A DNA stretch of 64,000 bases from Flavobacterium cerinum (GTDB lineage Bacteria > Bacteroidota > Bacteroidia > Flavobacteriales > Flavobacteriaceae), in the NCBI RefSeq assembly GCF_004028155.1, contig NZ_SBII01000004.1:1-64000 (forward strand), written 5' to 3'. Shown piece after piece: positions 1 to 9,597 of the stretch. Both the position numbers and the translations under genes were made by a program. A model generated the notes under the pieces. The model was not told the origin of the DNA. It made no database searches and saw only the letters and a list, made by a program, of their open reading frames with translations. Position 1 is the stretch's first letter. Each line of letters opens with the position of its first letter.

Positions 1-2
1 CT

Positions 3-3000
3 AAAATCGCAGATAGTAATATAACTACAGCTAAGATTAATGCTTTGGCAGTAACAAAAGATAAAATCAATTCGGATGTTGCAGGTGTTGGTTTAACTAA
101 AAATGCTACAACAGGTGCATTGGATGTAAATGTTGGTGCTATCGTAGGTGATGGAAGTATTACATCTACCGAACTTACTGTAGTAGGTGGAGCAAATGCA
201 ACATTAGAGAATGTAACGCTTACAATCGCTGATAACACTATTACTAATGCTAAGATGGCAGACAATGCTGTTAACACAGCAGAATTGGTAAACAATGCAG
301 TAACTACAGCTAAGATTGCAGATAACAATGTAATTACATCTAAGATTAATGCTTTAGCAGTAACAAAAGATAAGATCAACTCGGATGTTGCGGGCACAGG
401 TTTAACTAAAAACGCTACAACGGGTGCATTGGATGTCAATGTTGGTGCAATCGTAGGTGATGGAAGCATTACATCTACCGAACTTACTGTAGTAGGTGGA
501 GCAAATGCAACATTAGAAAACGTAACGCTTACAATCGCTGATAACACTATTACTAATGCTAAGATGGCAGACAATGCTGTTAACACAGCAGAATTGGTAA
601 ACAATGCAGTGACAACAGCTAAAATTGCAGATAACAATGTAATTACATCTAAGATTAATGCTTTAGCAGTAACAAAAGATAAGATCAACTCGGATGTTGC
701 AGGTGTTGGTTTAACTAAAAATGCTACAACAGGTGCATTGGATGTCAATGTTGGAGCTATCGTAGGTGACGGAAGTATCACATCTACCGAACTTACTGTA
801 GTAGGTGGAGCAAATGCAACATTAGAGAATGTAACGCTTACAATCGCTGATAACACTATTACTAATGCTAAGATGGCAGACAATGCTGTTAACACAACAG
901 AATTGGTAAACAATGCAGTAACAACAGCTAAGATTGCAGATAACAATGTAATTACATCTAAGATCAATGCTTTGGCAGTAACAAAAGATAAAATCAATTC
1001 GGATGTTGCAGGTGTTGGTTTAACTAAAAATGCTACAACAGGTGCATTGGATGTCAATGTTGGAGCTATCGTAGGTGATGGAAGTATCACATCTACCGAA
1101 CTTACTGTAGTAGGTGGAGCAAATGCAACATTAGAGAATGTAACACTTACAATTGCTGATAATGCTATTACCAATGCTAAGATGGCAGACAATGCTATCA
1201 ATACAACAGAATTGGTAAACAATGCAGTAACAACAGCTAAGATTGCAGATAACAATGTAATTACATCTAAGATTAATGCTTTGGCAGTAACAAAAGATAA
1301 AATCAATTCGGATGTTGCGGGCACAGGTTTAACTAAAAATGCTACAACAGGTGCATTGGATGTCAATGTTGGTGCAATCGTAGGTGATGGAAGTATCACA
1401 TCTACCGAACTTACTGTAGTAGGTGGAGCAAATGCAACATTAGAGAATGTAACGCTTACAATCGCTGATAACACTATTACTAATGCTAAGATGGCAGACA
1501 ATGCTATCAACACAGCAGAATTGGTAAACAATGCAGTAACAACAGCTAAGATCGCAGATAACAATGTAATTACATCTAAGATCAATGCTTTAGCAGTAAC
1601 AAAAGATAAGATCAACTCGGATGTTGCAGGTGTGGGTTTAACTAAAAATGCTACAACGGGAGCCTTGGATGTCAATGTTGGTGCAATCGTAGGTGATGGA
1701 AGTATCACATCTACCGAACTTACTGTAGTAGGTGGAGCAAATGCAACATTAGAGAATGTAACGCTTACAATCGCTGATAATGCTATTACTAATGCTAAGA
1801 TGGCAGACAATGCTGTTAACACAGCAGAATTGGTAAACAATGCAGTAACTACAGCTAAGATTGCAGACAATAATATAACAACTAATAAAATTGCAGATAA
1901 CAATGTAATTACATCTAAGATTAATGCTTTAGCAGTAACAAAAGATAAGATCAATTCGGATGTTGCAGGTGTTGGTTTAACTAAAAATGCTACAACAGGT
2001 GCATTGGATGTCAATGTTGGAGCTATCGTAGGTGATGGAAGTATCACATCTACCGAACTTACTGTAGTAGGTGGAGCAAATGCAACATTAGAGAATGTAA
2101 CACTTACAATTGCTGATAATGCTATTACCAATGCTAAGATGGCAGACAATGCTATCAATACAACAGAATTGGTAAACAATGCAGTAACAACAGCTAAGAT
2201 TGCAGATAACAATGTAATTACATCTAAGATTAATGCTTTGGCAGTAACAAAAGATAAAATCAATTCGGATGTTGCGGGCACAGGTTTAACTAAAAATGCT
2301 ACAACAGGTGCATTGGATGTCAATGTTGGTGCAATCGTAGGTGATGGAAGTATCACATCTACCGAACTTACTGTAGTAGGTGGAGCAAATGCAACATTAG
2401 AGAATGTAACGCTTACAATTGCTGATAACACTATTACTAATGCTAAGATGGCAGACAATGCTGTTAACACAGCAGAATTGGTAAACAATGCAGTAACAAC
2501 AGCTAAGATCGCAGATAACAATGTAATTACATCTAAGATCAATGCTTTAGCAGTAACAAAAGATAAGATCAACTCGGATGTTGCAGGTGTAGGTTTAACT
2601 AAAAATGCTACAACAGGTGCATTGGATGTAAATGTTGGAGCTATCGTAGGTGATGGAAGTATCACATCTACCGAACTTACTGTAGTAGGTGGAGCAAATG
2701 CAACTTTAGGAAACGTAACGCTTACAATCGCTGATAACACTATTACCAATGCTAAGATGGCAGACAATGCTGTTAACACAGCAGAATTGGTAAACAATGC
2801 AGTAACTACAGCTAAGATTGCAGATAACAATGTAACAGCAACAAAACTTAGTGCCCCAGGTACAGCAGGGCGTGTTGGTATAACAGATGGATCCGGAAAT
2901 GTTGTTTACGGGAATTTACCTTCAACAAGTGTAACAGGAGCTAATTTAACAGGAGGTGATGGCTCAATCGTAGTAACCGGAGGAGGAGGTACAACATTAA

Positions 3001-3545
3001 ATACAACAAGTTTAATTGTACCGACATCTGGTATTACTACTGCAAAAATTGCAGATGCTAATGTTACAAATATTAAACTAGCACCAGATGCGGTAACATC
3101 GGCAAAAATATTAGATGGAGAAGTTAAAACTGTGGATATAGCTAATGCAAATGTTACCCCGATTAAAATTGAACCAGGTGCTGCTAACACAGTATTAACA
3201 ACAAATGGAGCCGGAACTGTAGGATGGTCTAATGCTGCAATGCCAAAAGTATTTTATATGCCGGCAGTAATTTTTAACACTGCAACGACGGGTAATAACT
3301 TAACTAGGAATTTGTATACTGAATATAAGGCTCAATTTACTGCAGTAACTATACGTAGTGCAGGAGCTCCTTCAGATATTCCAACACATGCTGCTACAGA
3401 ATTGTATTATTATATTTCGTATTACGACCCTGCAGTATTTTCGTTCCCTCCAAATCCTATTGATGCTAATGGTAATTTAACCTATAACATTATAGGCAGT
3501 GGTACAGAAGCTTCTTACATGAACATTGTTTTCGTTGTAAAATAA
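3..3545 (+). CDS. Partial repeat-rich fibre-like surface protein (5' end outside window)
   Basis: The frame is open from base 3, so the true start and signal peptide lie upstream. The visible 1180 residues are mostly nine copies of a 103-residue unit. Part of each unit resolves into decapeptides such as VTTAKIADNN and VNTAELVNNA, a pattern reminiscent of phage fibre stalks. After the array comes a unique segment (from about base 2840). The last roughly 100 residues run from KVFYMP to MNIVFVVK. No type A or CHU_C sorting domain is visible at the C terminus, although the next genes form a T9SS cassette. I recall this C-terminal region from other flavobacterial surface proteins, but its function is unknown to me. 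A surface filament or adhesin is my inference; the extreme repetition and the gene context support it. Confidence 0.8.
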   Translation, partial: KIADSNITTAKINALAVTKDKINSDVAGVGLTKNATTGALDVNVGAIVGDGSITSTELTVVGGANATLENVTLTIADNTITNAKMADNAVNTAELVNNAVTTAKIADNNVITSKINALAVTKDKINSDVAGTGLTKNATTGALDVNVGAIVGDGSITSTELTVVGGANATLENVTLTIADNTITNAKMADNAVNTAELVNNAVTTAKIADNNVITSKINALAVTKDKINSDVAGVGLTKNATTGALDVNVGAIVGDGSITSTELTVVGGANATLENVTLTIADNTITNAKMADNAVNTTELVNNAVTTAKIADNNVITSKINALAVTKDKINSDVAGVGLTKNATTGALDVNVGAIVGDGSITSTELTVVGGANATLENVTLTIADNAITNAKMADNAINTTELVNNAVTTAKIADNNVITSKINALAVTKDKINSDVAGTGLTKNATTGALDVNVGAIVGDGSITSTELTVVGGANATLENVTLTIADNTITNAKMADNAINTAELVNNAVTTAKIADNNVITSKINALAVTKDKINSDVAGVGLTKNATTGALDVNVGAIVGDGSITSTELTVVGGANATLENVTLTIADNAITNAKMADNAVNTAELVNNAVTTAKIADNNITTNKIADNNVITSKINALAVTKDKINSDVAGVGLTKNATTGALDVNVGAIVGDGSITSTELTVVGGANATLENVTLTIADNAITNAKMADNAINTTELVNNAVTTAKIADNNVITSKINALAVTKDKINSDVAGTGLTKNATTGALDVNVGAIVGDGSITSTELTVVGGANATLENVTLTIADNTITNAKMADNAVNTAELVNNAVTTAKIADNNVITSKINALAVTKDKINSDVAGVGLTKNATTGALDVNVGAIVGDGSITSTELTVVGGANATLGNVTLTIADNTITNAKMADNAVNTAELVNNAVTTAKIADNNVTATKLSAPGTAGRVGITDGSGNVVYGNLPSTSVTGANLTGGDGSIVVTGGGGTTLNTTSLIVPTSGITTAKIADANVTNIKLAPDAVTSAKILDGEVKTVDIANANVTPIKIEPGAANTVLTTNGAGTVGWSNAAMPKVFYMPAVIFNTATTGNNLTRNLYTEYKAQFTAVTIRSAGAPSDIPTHAATELYYYISYYDPAVFSFPPNPIDANGNLTYNIIGSGTEASYMNIVFVVK
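48..2835 (+). repeat. Nine tandem 309-bp in-frame coding repeats
   Basis: Units begin at 48, 357, 666, 975, 1284, 1593, 1932, 2241 and 2550. Every spacing is 309 bp except that starting at 1593, which is 339 bp because of an in-frame 30-bp insertion near 1870-1900. Copies are almost identical at the DNA level, with scattered, mostly synonymous differences. Bases 3-47 are the end of a further upstream unit. The ninth copy runs into unique sequence near 2835. Confidence 0.95.
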
Positions 3546-3554
3546 TTATAATAG

Positions 3555-3590
3555 CCGGTTAACTAGTGGGATATAGACTAGGTTAACCGG
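3555..3590 (+). other. Intercistronic hairpin without U-tract
   Basis: CCGGTTAAC at 3555-3563 pairs with GTTAACCGG at 3582-3590, and TAGT/ACTA extends the stem inward. An A-rich stretch follows instead of a T-run, so this is not a classical intrinsic terminator. It lies between the repeat protein and the lectin/Ig protein and could protect a 3' end or partly terminate transcription. Confidence 0.6.
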
Positions 3591-3604
3591 TTAAAAAAAT
3601 AAAC

Positions 3605-6600
3605 ATGATTAAAATTACACTTTCATATCGCTTTAGTTTTCTTCAAAAAGTACTGGCATTATGCCTATGGGCCTTTATAGCCCTTAGCAGCACTGAGGTA
3701 GTAGCGCAGTTTGCTGTAGTAGAGGATTTTAGAGGAGGAGGTAATCCTGATATTATTATTGGTGATAATGCTATACTTACCTCAGGAAACGCAGATCCGG
3801 TTAACTCTGGTTGGCTACGGTTAACACCTGCATTAGGAAATAAAAAAGGTTATGCTTATATAAATAAATCCTTCCCTGCAACATTGGGAGTACTTATGGA
3901 TTTTGAATATAAAATATGGAGAGATGTTGAGGATGTTACTTACAGTGGCGCCGATGGTTTAAGTATATTTTTGTTTGATGGAACTATAACTTCAAATGAT
4001 TTTGCACTAGGTGGTTATGGAGGAAGTTTAGGTTATGCTAAATTTGACTCCACTCCGGGTTTAAAAGGAGGTTATGTTGGTATTGGTATTGATGAGTATG
4101 GAAACTTTGCTAACCCTAATAGTTCTGCCAAATATGGAGGTCCGGGTGAACGTCCAAACTCTGTTGTAATGCGTGGACCAACAACAACAAATAATTCAGC
4201 TAATGTTGTGGGAGGGGTTCAGCCTACCAATAGGTTCCTTACTGGTAAAACAATAAGAACAAGTACTACAGCTCCTTTTTTTACTTATGATAATATATCT
4301 GTTGTAGGAGATAGAAACCAAAATGCGATTGATTATAATACTGTTACACCCACACGTCCTAACGATGCTACCTTTTATAGAAGAGTGCAGGTAGAGATCC
4401 AGCGTGTTGACTTAGCAGGAGAGTACTATAAAATTATTGTAAGATGGAAAACCAATCCAAATGATCTTGACTTTACTCAAATTTTAGAGTATACTACTCA
4501 GGACGTACCCCCAGCCTTATTAAAAATTGGTTTTGCAGGAGGTACTGGTGGAGGTTTTAACTATCATGAAATACGTAACCTGTTTGTAACAACACCAGGA
4601 AACTTAAGGGTATCAAAACGTGCAGATAAAGATTTATTACAACTTACAGCTCCTGATAATATCTTAACGTATACCATTGAAGTAACCAATGATACTGATT
4701 TTGAAGCACCAAATATTAGTTTTAAAGATAAGATCACTGATGCTTATGGAGATGATCTAATTGAAGGTACAGATTATAATGTTGAAAGCATTACTACGAC
4801 CGGTTTTGTTTCTACGGCATTGCCGGATGTTACTACTATTACCTCTAATGAGATTACAGGTACCTTGGTACTGGGGGCAAGAAAGACAGGTCGTATAGTT
4901 ATGGTTGTAAAATTGCTTAGAGCGCCACAAGGAAATGTATTGTCTAACCTGGCAAATGTAGATTATCCTTTAGATGAAGATAAAAACAATAATACATCTA
5001 TAGTAAGAACACCTGTCATTGCTACAGGAGTTGACCTTGTTTTGTCAAAAACAGTTACTCAGCAATGTATAGACGGATCAAATACTACTTTGCCTATTTT
5101 TACTGTAAATGTGTCAAATATTGGCTCTTTACCTACAGTTTTTAATAGATTAGGGACTGCCGGACAGCGAATTGCTATTTATAATACCGTTCCTGCCGGA
5201 TATACAGGTTATGATGATAGTGCTACTCTTGGAGGTTTTGCTGGAACAGTATCTGATCCACAAAATGGCAACATTACTGCCAGATGGTCAAAAACATCTG
5301 TTGTAAATCCAGATGGTTCTACAACCTATCGCTATATTGCTCGTGGTACTAACACTACCGGCGCAACAGAAACATTAGGTGCAGGTGTAACTTATCCGCC
5401 TCCGTCTCCTCCAAATGATTATTCGATAAAATATAGCGTTAAGCCACCTACAGGAGTTACAACTTATAATGATGTGAGTACAGCTGCCTTGTTTACAGAT
5501 TTAAATTATAACATTCCTAATGAATCGGCAGCAAATCAACTGAACAATAATGCGTCGATTACAATGAACCTTAAACCTGCAGCACCAGCTGTGCCTCCCG
5601 GAACAATATACTATTGTATAGGAGAAACTGCTGTTGCACTTACTGCAACGGCAACAGGTACAAACACATTAAGATGGTATGTAACACCAACAGGATTTGC
5701 CTCCGAATTTGCAATAAAGCCTGATACATCTACGGCAGGAATATATACCTATTATGTAAGTCAGGTAAATGGTAACTGTGAAGGCCCGCAAACTCCAATT
5801 AGTGTTGTAGTTTTATCACCTACACAAGGTGTTATTAGCGGAGCAGCAACTATTTGTGCCGGTACCGGTACAACAATAGGATCTACCACAGGAGGTACTG
5901 CCGGCACGGGAGCTCCTGCTGCAGGAAATACAATTAGTTACCGTTGGGAAAAAGCCCTCGGTACTACGGGAGATACGTGGGCTACAACTCCAGGGTCTTC
6001 GGCAACACTTGCTACTGGCAATTTACCTGAGACTACCCGTTATCGACGTTATACCATATTAACAACTGCTGCAGGAAAAGTATGTGAATCACCTGTACCT
6101 ACAAATGAAATATTAATAACTGTTCCTGTTGCAGGTGTTATTGGTAGTGCACAAACTTATTGTAGTCTGTCTGCAAATCCAACGATGCTAACTACTATAA
6201 CGCCTGGCTCTCCAGGTACTCCTACAGCATATTTATGGAAAAGGTCTCTAACTGGGACTGGTGGATGGGCAAATGTACCAAATGGAGCCGATAATAGTAC
6301 AAGCAGAACAACGCAAAACTATGATCCTGTTAATGGTCAGGTTCTTACTTACTATTATCAGCGAACAGAGACGTATGGAAGTTGTACGGTTACCAGTAAT
6401 GTTGTGAAAATTACAATTAATGCAACAACACCTACTCCGGGAACCATTGTTGGACAAACCGTATGTAATGGTGATACACCTACTATAGTGTCTGGAACAG
6501 CACCGGGTGGAGATATTTTAAGCTACCAATGGTATTCTCATACAGCAACTACTAGCGGTGGAGGAACATATACTGCTATACCCGGAGCGACGTCTGAAAC

Positions 6601-8248
6601 GTACACTCCACCGGCAATGACTGCCTCTACCTGGTTTAGACGTACAGCGATAAATGGTTGCACAGCACCAACAACTTCGACTGCAGCTCCTGTAACACCA
6701 GGCGTAAGAATAATTGTTCAATCTGTGCCAACTCGAGGTTCTATCGGTACAGCACAGACAATATGTTATAATACAATGCCTCAGGCTTTAACCTCATTAT
6801 CAGCAGGAACCGGGTCTCAAACTACTCCAACATACCGATGGGAATCGGCTCCCGGTACTACCGGAGGTACATGGACAACAATACCAGGAGCTACTTCTGC
6901 AGGTTATAATCCAAATGTATTATTAACGTCTTCTATACGTTATCGCCGTTTTACGGTAAGTACTTTACCTAATGCCAGCGGTGGTAATAGTGTTTGCGAA
7001 TCAGTACCAACTGATGAAGTTGTAATAACTGTAAAAGCTGCTACAGATCCTAAAACGATTGGGCCGGAGCAAACTATATGTTACAATACATCTCCTGCAA
7101 CATTAACAGGAACACCTGGTAATGGAGAGGGTGCAATAACTTACCGTTGGGAATCTTCTACAACAGGCGCTGCGCCATGGCTGCCAATTGCAGTTAATAA
7201 TATAAGTTATACCCCCGGACCATTAACAACATCAACTTATTTTAGGCGTGTTACTATTGCAACACTTTCCGGTGCTTGTGAGGCTGCATCACCAGCTATA
7301 CTTATAACAGTGCAGGGTAATATGAATGCAGGTGGAATTAGCGGGCCGGCAAATATTTGTAATGGAATTTCGGCAACTATAACATCTTCTTCTGATGGTA
7401 CGGGATCGGGTACAATTACTTATCGCTGGCAATCTGCGGCTGCTACGGGCTCATTTACGGACATTCCCGGAGAGACAGGACCAACACTTGTAACAGGTAG
7501 TTTAATAAGTACTATGCGTTACCAGCGTTTTACAGTTTCTACACAAAATGGTAAAGCATGTGAGGCAGGACCTAGTAATATTGTTACTGTAAATGTTTAT
7601 GCAGCAGTAACCGAAGGCGGTATTGAAAAGACTCAGAAAATTTGTTATAATACTGCTCCGTTATTATTGACTTCTACTACAGATGGAAGCACAGGAGGAT
7701 CGGGGACATTAGGTTATAAATGGCAAAATTCTATTGATAATGGCGGAAGCTGGCAAGATGTAGCAGGTGCTAACGGTAATTCATATCAGCCGCCAACATT
7801 AACTGCAACGACACACTACAGGAGAATAACTACATCTACAAACGGATGTCAGTCGGGACCTACAGTTCCGGTAATCATAACGGTTGTTCCTGTGGTTAAT
7901 CCGGGTACTATTACCGGGAATCAGGTTATTTGTATGGATACACTACCTGGTTCTTTAGGCTCATTGGCTCCGGGTACAAGTTCTGGTGCAACAATTGCAT
8001 ACAGATGGGAGTCATCAGCTAATGGTTCTACCGGATGGGTAACGATAGCAACGGCTACAGGACTAACTTACCAACCGCCAATTTTGCATAAAACAACGTA
8101 TTACAGACGCGTTACAATTGCTACTTTTACAGGAGGCGTAGCCACTATTACTTGTGAAGGAGTTACGACCCCGCCGATAAGTGTGACAACAAAAAATTGT
8201 AAGGTTATCACAAATCCGATGATCTATCAAAAAGTGAAAGGTAATTAA
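3605..8248 (+). CDS. Large secreted lectin-like/DUF11/Ig-repeat adhesin with KNC tail
   Basis: The protein has 1547 residues. A signal peptide of about 35 residues ends near VVAQ. Residues about 40-330 resemble a bacterial legume-type (L-type) lectin domain, with segments such as GADGLSIFLFDG and GGYVGIGIDEYG. Two DUF11-like regions follow (about 335-660), then an Ig-like module and eight Ig-like modules of about 95-110 residues, each opening with a G-x-I...C pattern and containing YRW-E and YRR-T strands. The protein ends in a short tail, TKNCKVITNPMIYQ plus a few basic residues, that recurs in the gene at 29167. It lacks the CHU_C domain carried by its downstream neighbour. The gene sits 40 bp before that neighbour. 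A role as a surface adhesin binding glycans is inferred from the lectin-like fold. Confidence 0.85.
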   Translation: MIKITLSYRFSFLQKVLALCLWAFIALSSTEVVAQFAVVEDFRGGGNPDIIIGDNAILTSGNADPVNSGWLRLTPALGNKKGYAYINKSFPATLGVLMDFEYKIWRDVEDVTYSGADGLSIFLFDGTITSNDFALGGYGGSLGYAKFDSTPGLKGGYVGIGIDEYGNFANPNSSAKYGGPGERPNSVVMRGPTTTNNSANVVGGVQPTNRFLTGKTIRTSTTAPFFTYDNISVVGDRNQNAIDYNTVTPTRPNDATFYRRVQVEIQRVDLAGEYYKIIVRWKTNPNDLDFTQILEYTTQDVPPALLKIGFAGGTGGGFNYHEIRNLFVTTPGNLRVSKRADKDLLQLTAPDNILTYTIEVTNDTDFEAPNISFKDKITDAYGDDLIEGTDYNVESITTTGFVSTALPDVTTITSNEITGTLVLGARKTGRIVMVVKLLRAPQGNVLSNLANVDYPLDEDKNNNTSIVRTPVIATGVDLVLSKTVTQQCIDGSNTTLPIFTVNVSNIGSLPTVFNRLGTAGQRIAIYNTVPAGYTGYDDSATLGGFAGTVSDPQNGNITARWSKTSVVNPDGSTTYRYIARGTNTTGATETLGAGVTYPPPSPPNDYSIKYSVKPPTGVTTYNDVSTAALFTDLNYNIPNESAANQLNNNASITMNLKPAAPAVPPGTIYYCIGETAVALTATATGTNTLRWYVTPTGFASEFAIKPDTSTAGIYTYYVSQVNGNCEGPQTPISVVVLSPTQGVISGAATICAGTGTTIGSTTGGTAGTGAPAAGNTISYRWEKALGTTGDTWATTPGSSATLATGNLPETTRYRRYTILTTAAGKVCESPVPTNEILITVPVAGVIGSAQTYCSLSANPTMLTTITPGSPGTPTAYLWKRSLTGTGGWANVPNGADNSTSRTTQNYDPVNGQVLTYYYQRTETYGSCTVTSNVVKITINATTPTPGTIVGQTVCNGDTPTIVSGTAPGGDILSYQWYSHTATTSGGGTYTAIPGATSETYTPPAMTASTWFRRTAINGCTAPTTSTAAPVTPGVRIIVQSVPTRGSIGTAQTICYNTMPQALTSLSAGTGSQTTPTYRWESAPGTTGGTWTTIPGATSAGYNPNVLLTSSIRYRRFTVSTLPNASGGNSVCESVPTDEVVITVKAATDPKTIGPEQTICYNTSPATLTGTPGNGEGAITYRWESSTTGAAPWLPIAVNNISYTPGPLTTSTYFRRVTIATLSGACEAASPAILITVQGNMNAGGISGPANICNGISATITSSSDGTGSGTITYRWQSAAATGSFTDIPGETGPTLVTGSLISTMRYQRFTVSTQNGKACEAGPSNIVTVNVYAAVTEGGIEKTQKICYNTAPLLLTSTTDGSTGGSGTLGYKWQNSIDNGGSWQDVAGANGNSYQPPTLTATTHYRRITTSTNGCQSGPTVPVIITVVPVVNPGTITGNQVICMDTLPGSLGSLAPGTSSGATIAYRWESSANGSTGWVTIATATGLTYQPPILHKTTYYRRVTIATFTGGVATITCEGVTTPPISVTTKNCKVITNPMIYQKVKGN
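5830..8185 (+). repeat. Array of eight Ig-like coding modules
   Basis: Modules open at protein segments containing TICAG, TYCSL, TVCNG, TICYN, TICYN, NICNG, KICYN and VICMD. They are diverged at the DNA level, unlike the 309-bp repeats in the preceding gene, which suggests an older expansion. Each module carries a pair of cysteines that could form a disulfide. Confidence 0.8.
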
Positions 8249-8251
8249 ACA

Positions 8252-8276
8252 TTAAAACAGCCCTTAACTGTTTTAA
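8252..8276 (+). other. Intercistronic hairpin without U-tract
   Basis: TTAAAACAG at 8252-8260 pairs with CTGTTTTAA at 8268-8276 around a 7-nt loop. It occupies the gap between the lectin/Ig gene and the CHU_C gene, only 12 bp before the next start codon. An RNA-processing or translational role is more likely than termination. Confidence 0.5.
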
Positions 8277-8288
8277 ATAAATAATAAA

Positions 8289-9581
8289 ATGAAAAGAAGT
8301 ATAATTTATATCGTGTTCCTGATGTTTTCGGTTACATTGCTTGCCCAAAATACAGGGCAGACGTTTAACCAAGGCACTTTATACGTAAGCCCGGGTACTC
8401 TTATGACCGTGATGTCGGACTTTGATAATGACGAGATGGGAGAGTATGAAAACAACGGGGAAGTACTATTTCATGGTAATTTTAATAATAACGGGATAAC
8501 TACTTTTGACCTTACTAAAGGTAAAGGGTATACCCGATTTGAGAGTTCTATACAGCAGAATATAACAGGTGGCATACCAGCTGATTTTTATGATGTACTG
8601 TTTAATAATTCTAGTAATACTGCAACAGAACCAGCTTTTCGATTATTTGGGGATATATCGATTAGCGGTAACGCAGATTTTTTAGAGGGAATAGTCAAGG
8701 ATGATGTATTTGGGGGAATCATTGTATTTGAAAACAGTGCGACTCACAGTAATGTGGGTAATGAAAGTCATGTAGACGGTTATGTTGTTAAAAATGGAAG
8801 TACTGAGTTTATTTATCCAATAGGGGATCAGGATTCTATAGGCAACAAAGCACGCTACTACAGGTATGCCGCTATTTCTGCTACAGGAGAAAAGGCAAGT
8901 AGTTTTAATGGTAAATACTACTATCAAAATTCGAATGATAAATTTCCTCATGCAAAAAAAACGGGGGTAATTGAAATTATAGATAATAAGGAATATTGGA
9001 GAATTGAAAAAACTGCGGGTCAGGCAAATGTAACGTTAACGCTAACGTGGGATACTGCAACTACGCCTTTAGAGATTGTTGCACAACCTTATGGAGAAAT
9101 ACATATAGTGCGCTGGGATAATGTAAATAATTTGTGGGTAGACGAAGGCGGGGTTGCAAATGCGCTGACATCTACTACAGGAACAGTTACTACATCTGTA
9201 GACGTTAGGGGGTATGGTGTTTTTACATTGGCACGAATTAAAGACAATCTTATATTGCCGGGAGATATTGTTATTTATAACGGCGTTACACCAGACGGTG
9301 ATGGCGATAATGATTATTTTATTATTGACCATATTAAAGATTTTCCAAATAACAGTGTTGAAATTTATAACCGTTGGGGTATTAGGGTATTTGAAACCAG
9401 AAGTTATGATACTAATGGTAATGTGTTTAGAGGATTCTCCGGTGGAAGGACTACTATTACTGACACGAAAATATTGCCAACGGGTACTTACTTTTATATT
9501 ATTAAGTATGACTATGAGAAACCCGATATTCCAAAAAGAACAATTACAAAATCAGGATATCTTTATTTAAGTTCAGACTAA
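8289..9581 (+). CDS. T9SS type B (CHU_C) sorting-domain protein
   Basis: The protein has 430 residues with a signal peptide of about 20 residues ending in LLAQ. The middle is beta-rich and not assigned to a family. Residues about 324-430 form a gliding-motility-associated C-terminal (CHU_C, T9SS type B) domain, recognisable by NGVTPDGDGDND, VEIYNRWGIRVFE and LPTGTYFYIIKY. Such domains direct export through the type IX translocon, usually with a SprF-like partner, and one is encoded immediately downstream (17 bp). It is much smaller than the adhesins usually carrying this domain, so it may act as an anchor or cap for the two upstream proteins that lack a recognised sorting domain. That role is inference. 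Confidence 0.85.
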   Translation: MKRSIIYIVFLMFSVTLLAQNTGQTFNQGTLYVSPGTLMTVMSDFDNDEMGEYENNGEVLFHGNFNNNGITTFDLTKGKGYTRFESSIQQNITGGIPADFYDVLFNNSSNTATEPAFRLFGDISISGNADFLEGIVKDDVFGGIIVFENSATHSNVGNESHVDGYVVKNGSTEFIYPIGDQDSIGNKARYYRYAAISATGEKASSFNGKYYYQNSNDKFPHAKKTGVIEIIDNKEYWRIEKTAGQANVTLTLTWDTATTPLEIVAQPYGEIHIVRWDNVNNLWVDEGGVANALTSTTGTVTTSVDVRGYGVFTLARIKDNLILPGDIVIYNGVTPDGDGDNDYFIIDHIKDFPNNSVEIYNRWGIRVFETRSYDTNGNVFRGFSGGRTTITDTKILPTGTYFYIIKYDYEKPDIPKRTITKSGYLYLSSD

Positions 9582-9597
9582 TACTAGAAGAAAAATA

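Noticed and set aside
48..2835. Regular repeats that could suggest a CRISPR or satellite array
   Set aside because: The period is 309 bp, in frame and with synonymous changes; there are no spacer-like units. It is a coding repeat.
3..3545. Phage tail-fibre gene from a prophage
   Set aside because: The decapeptide pattern resembles fibre stalks, but no phage gene occurs nearby and the gene leads a T9SS cassette.
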